A stretch of 64,000 bases of DNA, taken from contig NZ_CP012678.1 of NCBI RefSeq assembly GCF_001298525.1, positions 124,001 to 188,000 on the forward strand. Direction: 5' to 3'. The DNA comes from Psychrobacter urativorans. GTDB taxonomy: Bacteria > Pseudomonadota > Gammaproteobacteria > Pseudomonadales > Moraxellaceae. The number at the start of each line of letters is the position of its first letter. Position 1 is the stretch's first letter. A model generated the notes under the pieces. That model did no database searches. It was not told the origin of the DNA and saw nothing but the letters and a program-made list of their open reading frames with translations. This document shows positions 45,477 through 54,694 of this stretch, piece after piece. The position numbers were made by a program, and so were the translations under genes.

Positions 45477-46910
45477 TTAGCATTGGCTGTATTTTACGCT
45501 GACGCCATGGGTAGCGGTAGGAATGCGGTTATCAGCATAAATAGCCAATCCACCACGTGACGTTTCTTTATAAATATCCATCATATCTTCGCCCGTTTGT
45601 TTCATGGTCTCAACCACTTTATCAAAAGACACAAAATGCTGTCCATCACCGCGACAAGCCAGACGTGCTGCATTAACAGCTTTGACGCCGCCCATCGCAT
45701 TACGTTCAATACAAGGTACTTGTACTAACCCGCCAACAGGGTCACAAGTCAGACCTAAGTTATGCTCGATGCCTATCTCAGCGGCATTAAGACATTTAGC
45801 CGGATCGCCACCTAATATTTCTGCTAGTCCAGACGCTGCCATCGCACAGGCAGAGCCGACTTCCCCTTGACAACCCACTTCAGCCCCAGAGATAGAAGCA
45901 TTTTGTTTGATTAAACTGCCAATAGCGGTGGCATTTAATAAGAATTTGCGTGCGCCATCAAGGCTGTAGTCTGCTAAGAAGTCGCGATAATAATGCATGA
46001 CTGCAGGAATAATGCCTGCCGCGCCATTGGTTGGTGCCGTAACCACGTTGCCACCATTCGCATTTTCTTCATTAACCGCTAACGCATATAAATCTATCCA
46101 ATCCATCGCCGCAAGCTTATCACTTTCGGTAGTCGGCAGATCTTTTTCCGCGCACAGTTGTGAATAGAGCGCTTTGGCGCGGCGTTTGACATCTAAGCCA
46201 CCTGGCAAGATACCGCTATTTTCACAACCACGTGTCACGCAATCTTGCATCGCCGTCCAGATAGAGTCTAGATAGGCAAATACTTCTTCTTGGCTGCGAT
46301 AATGCAGCTCGTTAGCCAATACCAATTCACTAATACTTAAATCATGCTGACGACACTGTTCAAGCAGTTCAGCAGCACTATTAAACGGATAGGGGATAGA
46401 GTCTATAGTTGGTGTGCCATGGTCTTCATCAGGATTATGGGCATTTTCTCCATTAATAACAAAACCACCGCCTACTGAATAATAGGTTTGTTGATAATGG
46501 GTATTGTCTGCTAAGCGTGCACGAATGATCATCGCGTTAGGATGATAAGGCAATACCGTCTCGCCATACCAATGAATATCACGTTCCGTATCAAAAGCAA
46601 TGGTATGATCGCCTGATAGATTAAGCTGCTTATCAGAAAAAATGGGCGACAGATATTGACTGGTCAGACGGGTATCAATCGTGCTGGGCTTGTGCCCAAG
46701 TAAACCTAGCAGTATCGCCGTATCGGTCGCGTGTCCCTTACCCGTTGCTGCGAGTGACCCATACAGCTCAATCTCTAGACCAATCACATTGGTTAAGGGC
46801 GTTTGCTTGAGTAGAGACGCTAAAAATAAGTTAGCCGCTACCATCGGTCCGACAGTATGTGAGCTTGATGGACCAATGCCAATTTTAAATAAGTCAAATA
46901 CACTAATCAT
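45477..46910 (-). CDS. sdaA: L-serine ammonia-lyase (4Fe-4S, single chain)
   Basis: The 477-aa enzyme converts L-serine to pyruvate and ammonia. The N-terminal ASB domain starts [19 protein letters not shown]. Three cluster ligands are Cys347 ([10 protein letters not shown]), Cys389 (LTCDPVGG) and Cys400 (VPCIERN), with the 42 and 11 residue spacings known for Legionella LSD Cys343, Cys385 and Cys396. The protein ends SVKYSQC, so its last residue Cys477 corresponds to the C-terminal cysteine that in the Legionella enzyme plugs the active site as fourth ligand. Confidence 0.95.
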   Translation of the reverse strand: MISVFDLFKIGIGPSSSHTVGPMVAANLFLASLLKQTPLTNVIGLEIELYGSLAATGKGHATDTAILLGLLGHKPSTIDTRLTSQYLSPIFSDKQLNLSGDHTIAFDTERDIHWYGETVLPYHPNAMIIRARLADNTHYQQTYYSVGGGFVINGENAHNPDEDHGTPTIDSIPYPFNSAAELLEQCRQHDLSISELVLANELHYRSQEEVFAYLDSIWTAMQDCVTRGCENSGILPGGLDVKRRAKALYSQLCAEKDLPTTESDKLAAMDWIDLYALAVNEENANGGNVVTAPTNGAAGIIPAVMHYYRDFLADYSLDGARKFLLNATAIGSLIKQNASISGAEVGCQGEVGSACAMAASGLAEILGGDPAKCLNAAEIGIEHNLGLTCDPVGGLVQVPCIERNAMGGVKAVNAARLACRGDGQHFVSFDKVVETMKQTGEDMMDIYKETSRGGLAIYADNRIPTATHGVSVKYSQC

Positions 46911-47468
46911 AATAAGTTACCAAAAAAGTGAAATAGAGTCAGCGCAACCATATAGCCTATAGACACAATACGTGCATAAAAAATATGACGGATAGAGGTG
47001 AATACCGCTAATCAGTGGATTTATAGCTTCGTTTATAAAAAAATATGAACGTCGTAGTACTGGTTTCGAGTGAATAATCGCTGTTGTTTATGATTAAATT
47101 CCGCTATGATGCTCGGCATCAATGCTTCTGTAACATCCTGTAAGTTGAGCGTCGTTATAGAATATATAAAGATATAAACAGACGAATAGCTACTTCTAGT
47201 AAAGCATATCTAGCGTCATACATCTATAAAAACAACTGATTTCTTTCCTCAATTATCTTATAAATAATCATTATAGTGATAGATTATTTCTCTTTAAAGA
47301 TATTAAAGAATGATTTGTAGAGCGATAGTTGTCGCTAATGCGAAAGGGTGGATGAGTTGAGTGGTAGGTGGATTGTAACTCTACTATTTACCTTGTCATT
47401 TCATCATCATTATCGATAACGATTATATTTTCATCATTATTGGCTTAGATTACTTAGGATCAGCGCCC
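46911..47468. other. gene-free gap between sdaA and the NCS2 permease gene
   Basis: About 560 bp of AT-rich DNA between divergent genes with no credible ORF. An inverted repeat AAATAATC (47262-47269) and GATTATTT (47282-47289) encloses TATAGT, a possible -10 under operator control. No purine-type riboswitch core was recognised. Confidence 0.4.
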
Positions 47469-48878
47469 ATGACACCTTCTCCAAAGCAATCCTCTCAATC
47501 AAAAGATACCTTTCATTCATCACAAGACGCTTCGGTACTAGACACAGACGCCGCTGCTCCGAGTTTACCCTATAATCCTGACTTTGATAATGATAGCTGG
47601 TTTCCAACATGGCGACCGTATCAGGGCGACTTGGATCATCATCCTGTTGGTATCAATGAATATTTGCCGCCCACGAAAAGCGTCTTGCTTGGCGTGCAGC
47701 ATACTTTTGCGATGTTTGGTTCAACGGTGCTGGCACCATTATTGATGGGTTTTGACCCCAATTTAGCTATTTTAATGTCTGGTATTTGTACCATCATGTT
47801 TTTTATGATTACTGGCGGGCGTATGCCCAGCTATTTGGGCTCAAGCTTTGCATTTATTGGACCAGTTATCGCAGTCACTGCTTATGCGGGCGTTGGCTTT
47901 AATAGTAACTTGGATGTCGCTTTAGGTGGCATTATGGTCTGCGGCATGATTTATGCGTTAGTAGGTTTGCTTGTCATTAAGACGGGAACAGGATGGATTG
48001 AGCGTTTAATGCCGCCAATTGTCACTGGCGCCATCGTTATGATTATCGGTCTGAACTTAGCACCTGTTACGATTCAAGGGGTCTCCGCCAATCAATTCGA
48101 TGCGTGGATGGCAGTGCTGACAGTCTTGCTTATTAGTGGTGTTGCGGTCTTTACGCGCGGTATGCTCAGACGTTTATTGTTACTGGTCGGCTTAATATTG
48201 TCATATATCGCTTATTTTGTGATGACTAATCTTCTGGGTTTTGGCGTGCCAATTGATTTTAGTGGTATCCAAGCGGCATCTTGGTTTGGCTTGCCGGGTA
48301 TTCATACGCCACGCTTTGAAATGAGTGCGATTATTTTAATTGCGCCAGTGGCATTTATTTTGATTGCCGAAAATCTTGGACATTTTAAAGCGGTAGAAGG
48401 GATGACTAAATCACACGTGACCCCTTATATGGGTCGAGCATTTTTTGCCGATGGTTTAGCCACGACTTTTTCAGCGGGTTTTGGCGGCACAGGGGTGACG
48501 ACTTATGCTGAAAATATTGGCGTCATGGCAGTTACTAAAGTATATAGCACCACTGTTTTTGTGATGGCTGGTGTGGTGGCTGTTCTGCTAGGATTATCGC
48601 CAAAATTTGGCGCGATTATCCAAACCATTCCGCCCGCATTGTTAGGTGGCGCTTCTATCGTGGTGTTTGGTTTAATTGCGATTGCAGGTGCAAAAATTTG
48701 GATAGACAGTCATGTCGACTTTAGCAAAAATAGCAATTTGATTATTGCAGCGGTCACCGTGATTATGGGTACGGGCAATTTTAGCCTACATTTAGGTGGT
48801 TTTGATTTGGGTGGCATTGGTACGGCAACCTTAACCGCTATTGTGCTTAATGCCTTATTTAATCGTCAAAAAAACTGA
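47469..48878 (+). CDS. NCS2 family nucleobase permease (uracil/xanthine, UraA/RutG-like)
   Basis: The 469-aa membrane protein has 14 expected spans. LLGVQHTFAMFGSTVLAPLL, MPSYLGSSFAFIGP, LIAENLGHFKAVEG (Glu binding the base) and GFGGTGVTTYAENIGVMAVT are the UraA-type motifs of TM1, TM3, TM8 and TM10. The NxxGxG-like TM10 glutamate suggests uracil rather than xanthine. An unusually long polar N-terminus of about 65 residues (rich in Ser, Asp, Gln) precedes the first helix; UraA itself is 429 aa. RutG is an alternative. Confidence 0.9.
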   Translation: MTPSPKQSSQSKDTFHSSQDASVLDTDAAAPSLPYNPDFDNDSWFPTWRPYQGDLDHHPVGINEYLPPTKSVLLGVQHTFAMFGSTVLAPLLMGFDPNLAILMSGICTIMFFMITGGRMPSYLGSSFAFIGPVIAVTAYAGVGFNSNLDVALGGIMVCGMIYALVGLLVIKTGTGWIERLMPPIVTGAIVMIIGLNLAPVTIQGVSANQFDAWMAVLTVLLISGVAVFTRGMLRRLLLLVGLILSYIAYFVMTNLLGFGVPIDFSGIQAASWFGLPGIHTPRFEMSAIILIAPVAFILIAENLGHFKAVEGMTKSHVTPYMGRAFFADGLATTFSAGFGGTGVTTYAENIGVMAVTKVYSTTVFVMAGVVAVLLGLSPKFGAIIQTIPPALLGGASIVVFGLIAIAGAKIWIDSHVDFSKNSNLIIAAVTVIMGTGNFSLHLGGFDLGGIGTATLTAIVLNALFNRQKN

Positions 48879-48898
48879 TTTATGTATGAAGTGTTTCA

Positions 48899-48933
48899 CT
48901 CATTATTGGTTATAGCGCGAAGCCAATAATGAG
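48899..48933. repeat. 11-bp inverted repeat between the permease and EamA genes
   Basis: CTCATTATTGG (48899-48909) and CCAATAATGAG (48923-48933) are perfectly complementary with a 13-nt loop. It sits between convergent genes where a terminator is expected, but there is no T run, so termination activity is uncertain. Confidence 0.6.
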
Positions 48934-48970
48934 GGTAGATAACCTCAGTTTAATGACGACAGCTTGATAG

Positions 48971-49903
48971 CTATTTATATTTACGTTTATAAAACTGTGC
49001 AAAAAAACGATAACGGCGCAATACCCGCGCTTTAGGTTTCAGCGAGCCTAAATAAATGGCAAACATTGTTAACAGAGCACCGCTCCATTGTAAGTTGTTG
49101 ATAGGCTTATCCAGCCAGCTGTAGTCAATGATTAATGCGGCAATGGGTTCGGTTAATAGCAGTAAGCCTGTCAGCGCCAACGACAGTTTAGGAATAGAAT
49201 AAGCAATCAATCCCCACGCTAGGCACTGCATCACCGAGCCATAAATCAATATCCAGCCAACCTCAGACCACGTATTGGGCAATATATTACCCATATCAAA
49301 GAACAACATTGGCATAATCATCGCAACCACGCCACCAATACTGATTAGCTGCATCAAGACAAATATCGGTGTCGGCTCCGTATCGTGGGTCTTACGGATA
49401 AAAGTCATCGATGCGGCTAACATCGCACCTGACACGATACCGGTGACAAAACCAAGTGTCGCTGCCGTATTTTGCGCAAATTCAGCACTACCAATCATTG
49501 CCACGCCAAGCATTGCTAAACATAGACTGGCTAACTGCACAATTGATTGACGCTCATTAAAGTATAAAAACCCAATGGCGGCTAAAAAGAAAATCTGTAA
49601 GCTATTGAGCAGTGTAGAAATTCCAGGCCCGACTGCATGAATGCTCTCATGCCAAAGCGCTAAGTCAAAGCCTAAAAATACACCTGATAATAAAGCGTAA
49701 GTAATGGCACGTCTTGAGCGTGGCAGGCGTTGCCCCGTGATTATTGCCAGCAGCGCAAATATCACCCCTGAGATAGCAAGCCGCCAAAATGCCATCGCCC
49801 AGCCACCAATATCGACATGAGCGACAATCAGGCTACCTAATCCAAAAATAACACAACCAATGACTAAGCCAGTGGAGGCAGAGCGTGATGAAGCAATGAC
49901 CAT
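48971..49903 (-). CDS. EamA/DMT-family transporter
   Basis: The 310-aa protein has ten predicted helices in two EamA repeats, starting about STGLVIGCVIFGLGSLIV and GFVTGIVSGAMLAASMTFI. The ALWHESIHAVGPGISTLLNS region has the GxxxxLxxxxP-like substrate-path pattern, and LLLTEPIAALIIDYSWLDKP is the usual EamA end motif. The C-terminus is basic (KPKARVLRRYRFFAQFYKRK). DMT exporters move metabolites such as amino acids; substrate unknown. Confidence 0.87.
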   Translation of the reverse strand: MVIASSRSASTGLVIGCVIFGLGSLIVAHVDIGGWAMAFWRLAISGVIFALLAIITGQRLPRSRRAITYALLSGVFLGFDLALWHESIHAVGPGISTLLNSLQIFFLAAIGFLYFNERQSIVQLASLCLAMLGVAMIGSAEFAQNTAATLGFVTGIVSGAMLAASMTFIRKTHDTEPTPIFVLMQLISIGGVVAMIMPMLFFDMGNILPNTWSEVGWILIYGSVMQCLAWGLIAYSIPKLSLALTGLLLLTEPIAALIIDYSWLDKPINNLQWSGALLTMFAIYLGSLKPKARVLRRYRFFAQFYKRKYK

Positions 49904-50215
49904 GAGTTATCCTGTTCGTCAATTTCGTCAATGAATGCATAGCTTGAAAAAGCGGTATTGTAAATGTTTCGACCGATAATATAAATGCTATCAGCATAGA
50001 TAAACTGTTATAACAACACAATCATTTAAAATATTTGACTCATATCAGCTGTAATGGTGAGAACAAATTTCTGACAAGATACATAGAGTACAGACAGGTT
50101 ATTACTTGACTTAAATAGGGAAAATGACCACTATTTGTTAACCTAGTTAGTATATTATGATAGTGGGCGTTATAGCTTTAAATGCTTGCTATAAAATTTT
50201 AACTTGGATTTCTTT
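49904..50215. other. gene-free gap upstream of the WG-repeat gene
   Basis: About 310 bp between divergent genes, AT-rich, with no ORF or RNA gene recognised. TTGGA at 50203-50208 is the likely ribosome-binding site of the downstream gene. Confidence 0.4.
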
Positions 50216-51328
50216 ATGGTTAAACGTTCTTTTAGTTCATGGAACAAACAATCGAAAGTATTACCATCATTAAGGCAACTATTAAAGGAGTTACCGATAA
50301 ACAAATTACCGAGCCTGTGTATTGGCACTAGTTTATTGCTAAGCACCATTTTTATCATACCAACTGCACAAGCGGCAAGCTGTAAAATACCGAAAAGCTA
50401 TTATAAAAATGTTTCTTGCACCGCTACTAATGGTTATTTTTTAGCGGCTAAAGACTTTGGTGAGCCTGTCGCATTAATTGACAGTAAAGGTAAAGTAATT
50501 CTCGATTTAACACGTTACCAAAAAGTCGATGCTAATAATTTATCGGAGGGTTTATTGCCTGTCTTGAGTAAAGGTCGAGTTGGCTACATTAATATGCAGG
50601 GACGCGAAGTTATCCCAACCAGTTATGATATGTTAAGTAATGGAAAAAACTGGGCACGTCCGGTGTCTGAAGGGCGTATCGTGGTTAAAAAATCGGGGCA
50701 GTATGGGGTAATAAGTACTGGTAACCAAACCATCGTGCCATTCTCAGGATCGATTAGTAATATCGATGATTATCGTGGCGGCGTGACGCGCGTGAGTAAA
50801 AACAAGTCGATTAGCTGGCTAGATAAAAATGGCAGTCCCACTGCAAATCCTAATGCTGTAAGCCCTAAACCTTCAAGTAAAAATGATACTTTTCAAGCTT
50901 CTTCTGCAAACACAATGCCTAATAAATCGCCCGTTCAGAATAATGAATTATTGTCGGCACCATCATCGGCAATAAAAATTCCGCTACCTCCAGCAGGATT
51001 TACTACTTTACAACCGCAACAACAGGATGGTAAATGGGGCTTTGTTGATGATAATAATGTGGTGATGATTACTTATTCATTTGATGAAGTGCGCCCTTTT
51101 TCTGAAGAATTGGCTGGTGTACGTATCGATAATAATTGGGGCTTTTTGAACTTAGGTGGCGAGTTGGTTATTCCTTTAGATTTTGATAATAATCGCGTTA
51201 TATATGGTGATAGTGCTGAAAAGGCGAATTCGTTTGTCTTTAAAAATGGTAAAGCTTGGGTCAGTAGCCTTGAAACTGGCGGTAAAATTTGTATTAATAA
51301 ACAAGGAAAATATGTTGGCTGCGATTAA
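50216..51328 (+). CDS. exported WG-repeat (beta-propeller-like) protein
   Basis: The 370-aa protein has a long basic N-region, a hydrophobic span (LCIGTSLLLSTIFII, about residues 34-48) and a signal cleavage site near AQAAS. Several WG-type repeats follow: DSKGKVILDLTRY, GRVGYINMQGREVIPTSYD, GQYGVISTGNQTIVP and SWLDKNGS. After a Ser/Pro/Asn linker (about 222-265), GKWGFVDDNNVVMITYSFDEVRPF and NNWGFLNLGGELVIPLDFD complete the set. Each repeat has the WGF(I/V)DxxGxxVIP pattern. Such proteins often bind surface partners; the role is unknown. ATG at 50216 is preferred over TTG 50204. Confidence 0.78.
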   Translation: MVKRSFSSWNKQSKVLPSLRQLLKELPINKLPSLCIGTSLLLSTIFIIPTAQAASCKIPKSYYKNVSCTATNGYFLAAKDFGEPVALIDSKGKVILDLTRYQKVDANNLSEGLLPVLSKGRVGYINMQGREVIPTSYDMLSNGKNWARPVSEGRIVVKKSGQYGVISTGNQTIVPFSGSISNIDDYRGGVTRVSKNKSISWLDKNGSPTANPNAVSPKPSSKNDTFQASSANTMPNKSPVQNNELLSAPSSAIKIPLPPAGFTTLQPQQQDGKWGFVDDNNVVMITYSFDEVRPFSEELAGVRIDNNWGFLNLGGELVIPLDFDNNRVIYGDSAEKANSFVFKNGKAWVSSLETGGKICINKQGKYVGCD

Positions 51329-51374
51329 AAATAAAGTAAGAATACATAGGCAGTTGACATTAAAGTAGGCATGC

Positions 51375-51425
51375 AAAAAAGAGGTTAAAACATATAATTT
51401 GCTTATATGTTTTAACCTCTTTTTT
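51375..51425. terminator. long bidirectional terminator
   Basis: A perfect 22-bp stem (51375-51396 with 51404-51425, core GAGGTTAAAACATATA) with a 7-nt loop, flanked by A and T tracts. It separates the WG-repeat gene from the convergent hydrolase gene. Confidence 0.92.
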
Positions 51426-51464
51426 TATTTTAAGATTTTATCGACATCAGTGATTTAAAATAAT

Positions 51465-52487
51465 TTAATCTAATAAATGATGTCGAATTAAATCTACGAG
51501 ATAGGGCTGATAATATGCCGGAATATCATGTGCCATCCCTTCGACCAAATGAAACTTAGCATTGGGAATGGTTTTGGCAACCACGCGTCCTTGTGAAGGA
51601 GGTAGTAGCCCATCGGCACTTCCATGAATTACAATAGTTGGTGCTTTTACTTGCTTACTGAAGCGACTGATAGAGCCTGATGATAAAATAGCGTTAAGCT
51701 GTTGAACCGAACCTAAAGGGTGGAAATTGCGCTGATAACGTAGCTTGGCTATTTCACGCACGGTACGCACGTTAACATGCCCAGGCGTGCCCACTGTTTT
51801 CATAAACCAGACACTATGACGCACGATATCACGTTCAGAGTGGCTCTCAGGACGATTGATTAGGGTATATAGCTGTTTCGGTCTTGGTGGCTTTAAAAAA
51901 GCGCGATTGGTGGTGGTAAATAGCAGCGCCATGCGTTGTACCAAGCTGGGATAGCGCGCGGCGACAATCTGCGCAATCATACCGCCCATAGAGGCGCCAA
52001 GCAAATGGGTGCTACCAAGCTTTAACGCTTTAATCAGACGAACGGTATCTTCAGCCATATCAGTCAAATTGTAAGCCACTTGCTGACCTTTATTGGAGAG
52101 ACCAGTTTGCAGCCGTAGCATCATTTTTAGCTGACTGACACGAGGTAGACCTTCGATTTGTACTTTAGATGACAAACCGATATCGCGATTATCAAAACGA
52201 ATGACAAAGAAGCCTGCATCTATCAGACGTTTTATAAAATCGTCTGGCCAAAACACCATTTGTGAACCCAGCCCCATTACCATCAATAGCGGAGGATTTT
52301 CAGGGTTACCACCCGCCTCAACGCACAGTTCAATACCGTCGCCGATATCAATCATCGCTTGATAGAGATGCTTACTGATATCTGATGCACGCCAATAGTG
52401 TTCACCAAATCGTTGCCATTCGTGAGTAGGATAGTTGAACGTATCTTTAGACAAGTCGGTGCTTGTAAGATCATTTGAGTTCGTCAT
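51465..52487 (-). CDS. alpha/beta hydrolase
   Basis: The 340-aa protein has the fold's oxyanion loop MGLGSQ, the FDNRDIGLSSK segment, the nucleophile elbow GASMGG (Ser166), the acid in VIHGSADGLLPP and His in EGMAHDIP near the C-terminus. Such hydrolases cleave esters or lipids; the FDNRDxG(L/R)S motif is shared with cofactor-free haloperoxidase/lipase-like members. It lies 12 bp downstream of the rubredoxin gene on the same strand, so the two are probably co-transcribed. Confidence 0.88.
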   Translation of the reverse strand: MTNSNDLTSTDLSKDTFNYPTHEWQRFGEHYWRASDISKHLYQAMIDIGDGIELCVEAGGNPENPPLLMVMGLGSQMVFWPDDFIKRLIDAGFFVIRFDNRDIGLSSKVQIEGLPRVSQLKMMLRLQTGLSNKGQQVAYNLTDMAEDTVRLIKALKLGSTHLLGASMGGMIAQIVAARYPSLVQRMALLFTTTNRAFLKPPRPKQLYTLINRPESHSERDIVRHSVWFMKTVGTPGHVNVRTVREIAKLRYQRNFHPLGSVQQLNAILSSGSISRFSKQVKAPTIVIHGSADGLLPPSQGRVVAKTIPNAKFHLVEGMAHDIPAYYQPYLVDLIRHHLLD

Positions 52488-52499
52488 GAGCGTTCCTAC

Positions 52500-52664
52500 T
52501 TAAATTGCGACCATCTCAAAATCCAGTTTACCCACACCGCATTCGGGACATGTCCAATCGTCAGGGATATCATCCCACTTAGTACCAGGGGCGATGCCTT
52601 CTTCAGGGCAGCCCAGTGCTTCATCATAAATCCAGCCGCAGACAATACATTCATAACGGTTCAT
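52500..52664 (-). CDS. rubA: rubredoxin
   Basis: The 54-aa product starts [16 protein letters not shown] and ends [16 protein letters not shown]. The two CxxC iron-binding knuckles are CIVC (Cys6, Cys9) and CPEC (Cys39, Cys42), with the invariant aromatic Tyr4, Tyr13 and Trp residues of rubredoxins and the [15 protein letters not shown] linker. Rubredoxins carry single electrons; in Acinetobacter and Pseudomonas they serve alkane hydroxylases together with RubB reductase, which is not seen nearby. The adjacent hydrolase starts 12 bp downstream. Confidence 0.95.
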   Translation of the reverse strand: MNRYECIVCGWIYDEALGCPEEGIAPGTKWDDIPDDWTCPECGVGKLDFEMVAI

Positions 52665-52859
52665 ATATAATCCTATCAATTATTACCAATTTTATAGCTT
52701 ATTATTAGACCACAAACACGTACGCAGTGTAGCATATAACCATAATTATTATGATTAAGTTTACACTTGTATATTGAGATAAGTGAGGTTTTTACAACCC
52801 TTTAAATATAAAAAAGTGTATTGCATAACGGATGTTTATCGCTTTTCGGCCAAAAATAT

Positions 52860-52889
52860 AACGTCAATTATGCTATAATATCTGACGTT
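52860..52889 (+). promoter_or_regulatory. apt promoter with inverted repeat around the -10 box
   Basis: TGCTATAAT (52871-52879) is a perfect extended -10 (TGnTATAAT). It is flanked by AACGTCA (52860-52866) and TGACGTT (52883-52889), an inverted repeat with a 16-nt spacer. A dimeric regulator bound there would cover the promoter. The surrounding 52665-52971 gap contains no other feature. Confidence 0.45.
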
Positions 52890-52971
52890 AATATCAATAT
52901 TTCAAACCTTATTTGCCGCTGCTATGTTATTAGTATTCAGGTTATTTAAGCTATCTATCTTAAGGATTGTA

Positions 52972-53541
52972 ATGAGTGCTACCGCCAAAAACATACCAGC
53001 CGCTACGTCGTTAGAACCGTCTAATACACTCAATCTAGATCATCCATTTTGGCAAGCTATTCGTACCGTGCCTGACTTTCCAAAAGCTGGTATTGATTTT
53101 TATGACATTACGCCTCTATTGCGCAATCATATTAATGAGGTTATTGATGCGATGTTGGCGGTGTTACCTGAAGGATTATTAGAACAAGTGGACTGCTTAG
53201 GAGCAGTTGAAGCGCGTGGGTTTGTATTTGCAAGCTTGCTGGCAGGGCGCTTGGGTAAAGGTATGATTTTGTTGCGTAAACCGGGCAAGCTACCACCACC
53301 CGTTGCTAATAAAGCATATTCTTTGGAATATGGTAAAGATACGCTTGAGATGCAAAATAATTTGCCCCCTGAGCGTGTATTATTAGTCGATGATATATTG
53401 GCGACAGGTGGCACGCTGATGACGGCTTATGAGCTTTGCAAGTCAGCTCATCATACGGTAGTGGGGACATTGGTGCTGCTTGATTTGGTAGATTTGCATG
53501 GCGTGTTTCCAGTACCCATTTATACGGTGTTAAAAGCTTAA
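52972..53541 (+). CDS. apt: adenine phosphoribosyltransferase
   Basis: The 189-aa enzyme salvages adenine with PRPP to AMP. It has FPKAGIDFYDITPLL near residue 40, the GAVEARGFVFASLLA segment and the PRPP loop RVLLVDDILATGGTL. Length agrees with E. coli Apt (183 aa). AAGGATTG before ATG 52972 fixes the start; the reading frame upstream is a non-coding extension. The gene is monocistronic. Confidence 0.96.
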   Translation: MSATAKNIPAATSLEPSNTLNLDHPFWQAIRTVPDFPKAGIDFYDITPLLRNHINEVIDAMLAVLPEGLLEQVDCLGAVEARGFVFASLLAGRLGKGMILLRKPGKLPPPVANKAYSLEYGKDTLEMQNNLPPERVLLVDDILATGGTLMTAYELCKSAHHTVVGTLVLLDLVDLHGVFPVPIYTVLKA

Positions 53542-53603
53542 AAAAACGAGTTATTAGAGCGAATGCTTAGAAAATGAGCTTGGTTATCTGAGTTATCTGG
53601 CAT

Positions 53604-53640
53604 AAAAAAGCGCCTTGAGTTTATATCAGAGCGCTTTTTT
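53604..53640. terminator. bidirectional terminator between apt and tal
   Basis: AAAAAAGCGC (53604-53613) and GCGCTTTTTT (53631-53640) pair perfectly over 10 bp, with a 17-nt loop and A and T tracts. Confidence 0.8.
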
Positions 53641-53752
53641 ATACTGATTTAAAAACTGTTTAAAGCATATTAATTTTAAATCTTATTAATAGGACTATTT
53701 TTACATTGATTACATGACAAATGACATAAGCGTCGATGTTTTTCTTGCAATC

Positions 53753-54694
53753 TTAGTTGTGCATTGCAGCCAACGTTTGAGCAAGCTCATCACGAGCACT
53801 GATAAAGCCGTCGATACCTTTTGGTAATAAGTCTTGGGTGACGGTATCCTGTTGATATACTTGACTAAATTCTTCAGCTGTTAAGCTCACCCGCGTCATG
53901 CTGTCCATATCCATCGACATCGTTGGCGATAACTGACGAGTGACGCTAATATCCATCGCTGCTAGTTCGTCAATAAGGTTTGGCGCGATAGTCAATAAAT
54001 CACAGCCTGCCAGTGCGAGTATCTGCTCGGTTGAACGGAAGCTTGCGCCCATCACCTGCGTTTTATAACCGTGCTGCTTATAATATTGATAAATCAGTTT
54101 AACCGATTGCACACCCATATCATCAGCAGCGGGCACGTTTTGGCGGTTCTGTTGGCGTTTTTGCCAATCTAAAATACGCCCAACGAAAGGTGAAATCAGC
54201 GTCACGCCTGCATCCGCACAAGCAACGGCTTGATGTTGCCCAAATAATAATGTCAGATTACAGTGGATATCTTGGGTCTCAAGATAGCGCGCTGCTTCAA
54301 TACCTTGCCATGTCGCTGCCATTTTAATCAGCACTCGTTTTGGGTCAACGCCTGCTTTTGCATAAGCGTCCATAAATTCTAACGCTTTATCAATCGTTGC
54401 TTGGGTATCATAGGATAAGCGGGCATCGACTTCGGTTGAGACGCGCCCTTCGATTAATCCTAAAATATCGCAACCAATTTGGATGGTAAGCGCGTCAATG
54501 GTTGCATCCACATCCCCTTGATACTGACTCATGGTATCTGCGAGCATCGCTTGATTATCAGGATGAATGAGGGCTTTGGTAATTAGACTAGGATTGGTGG
54601 TGGCATCAATAGGTTTTAAGCGCTCGATAGCGGCAAGATCGCCAGTATCAGCGACAATGGTAGTCATAGTGCGAAGCTGCTGTAATGCGCTCAT
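53753..54694 (-). CDS. tal: transaldolase
   Basis: The 313-aa enzyme of the non-oxidative pentose phosphate path has the Schiff-base lysine Lys124 in VLIKMAATWQG, the N-terminal DATTNPSLITKA and the Asp16-like residue in ADTGDLAAI. IKLIYQYYKQHGYKTQVMGASFR is in the right place. ATG at 54694 (MSALQQL) follows AAGGATATCTG, so the frame upstream is not used. It is of the TalB class (about 315 aa). It is monocistronic, convergent with apt. Confidence 0.95.
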   Translation of the reverse strand: MSALQQLRTMTTIVADTGDLAAIERLKPIDATTNPSLITKALIHPDNQAMLADTMSQYQGDVDATIDALTIQIGCDILGLIEGRVSTEVDARLSYDTQATIDKALEFMDAYAKAGVDPKRVLIKMAATWQGIEAARYLETQDIHCNLTLLFGQHQAVACADAGVTLISPFVGRILDWQKRQQNRQNVPAADDMGVQSVKLIYQYYKQHGYKTQVMGASFRSTEQILALAGCDLLTIAPNLIDELAAMDISVTRQLSPTMSMDMDSMTRVSLTAEEFSQVYQQDTVTQDLLPKGIDGFISARDELAQTLAAMHN

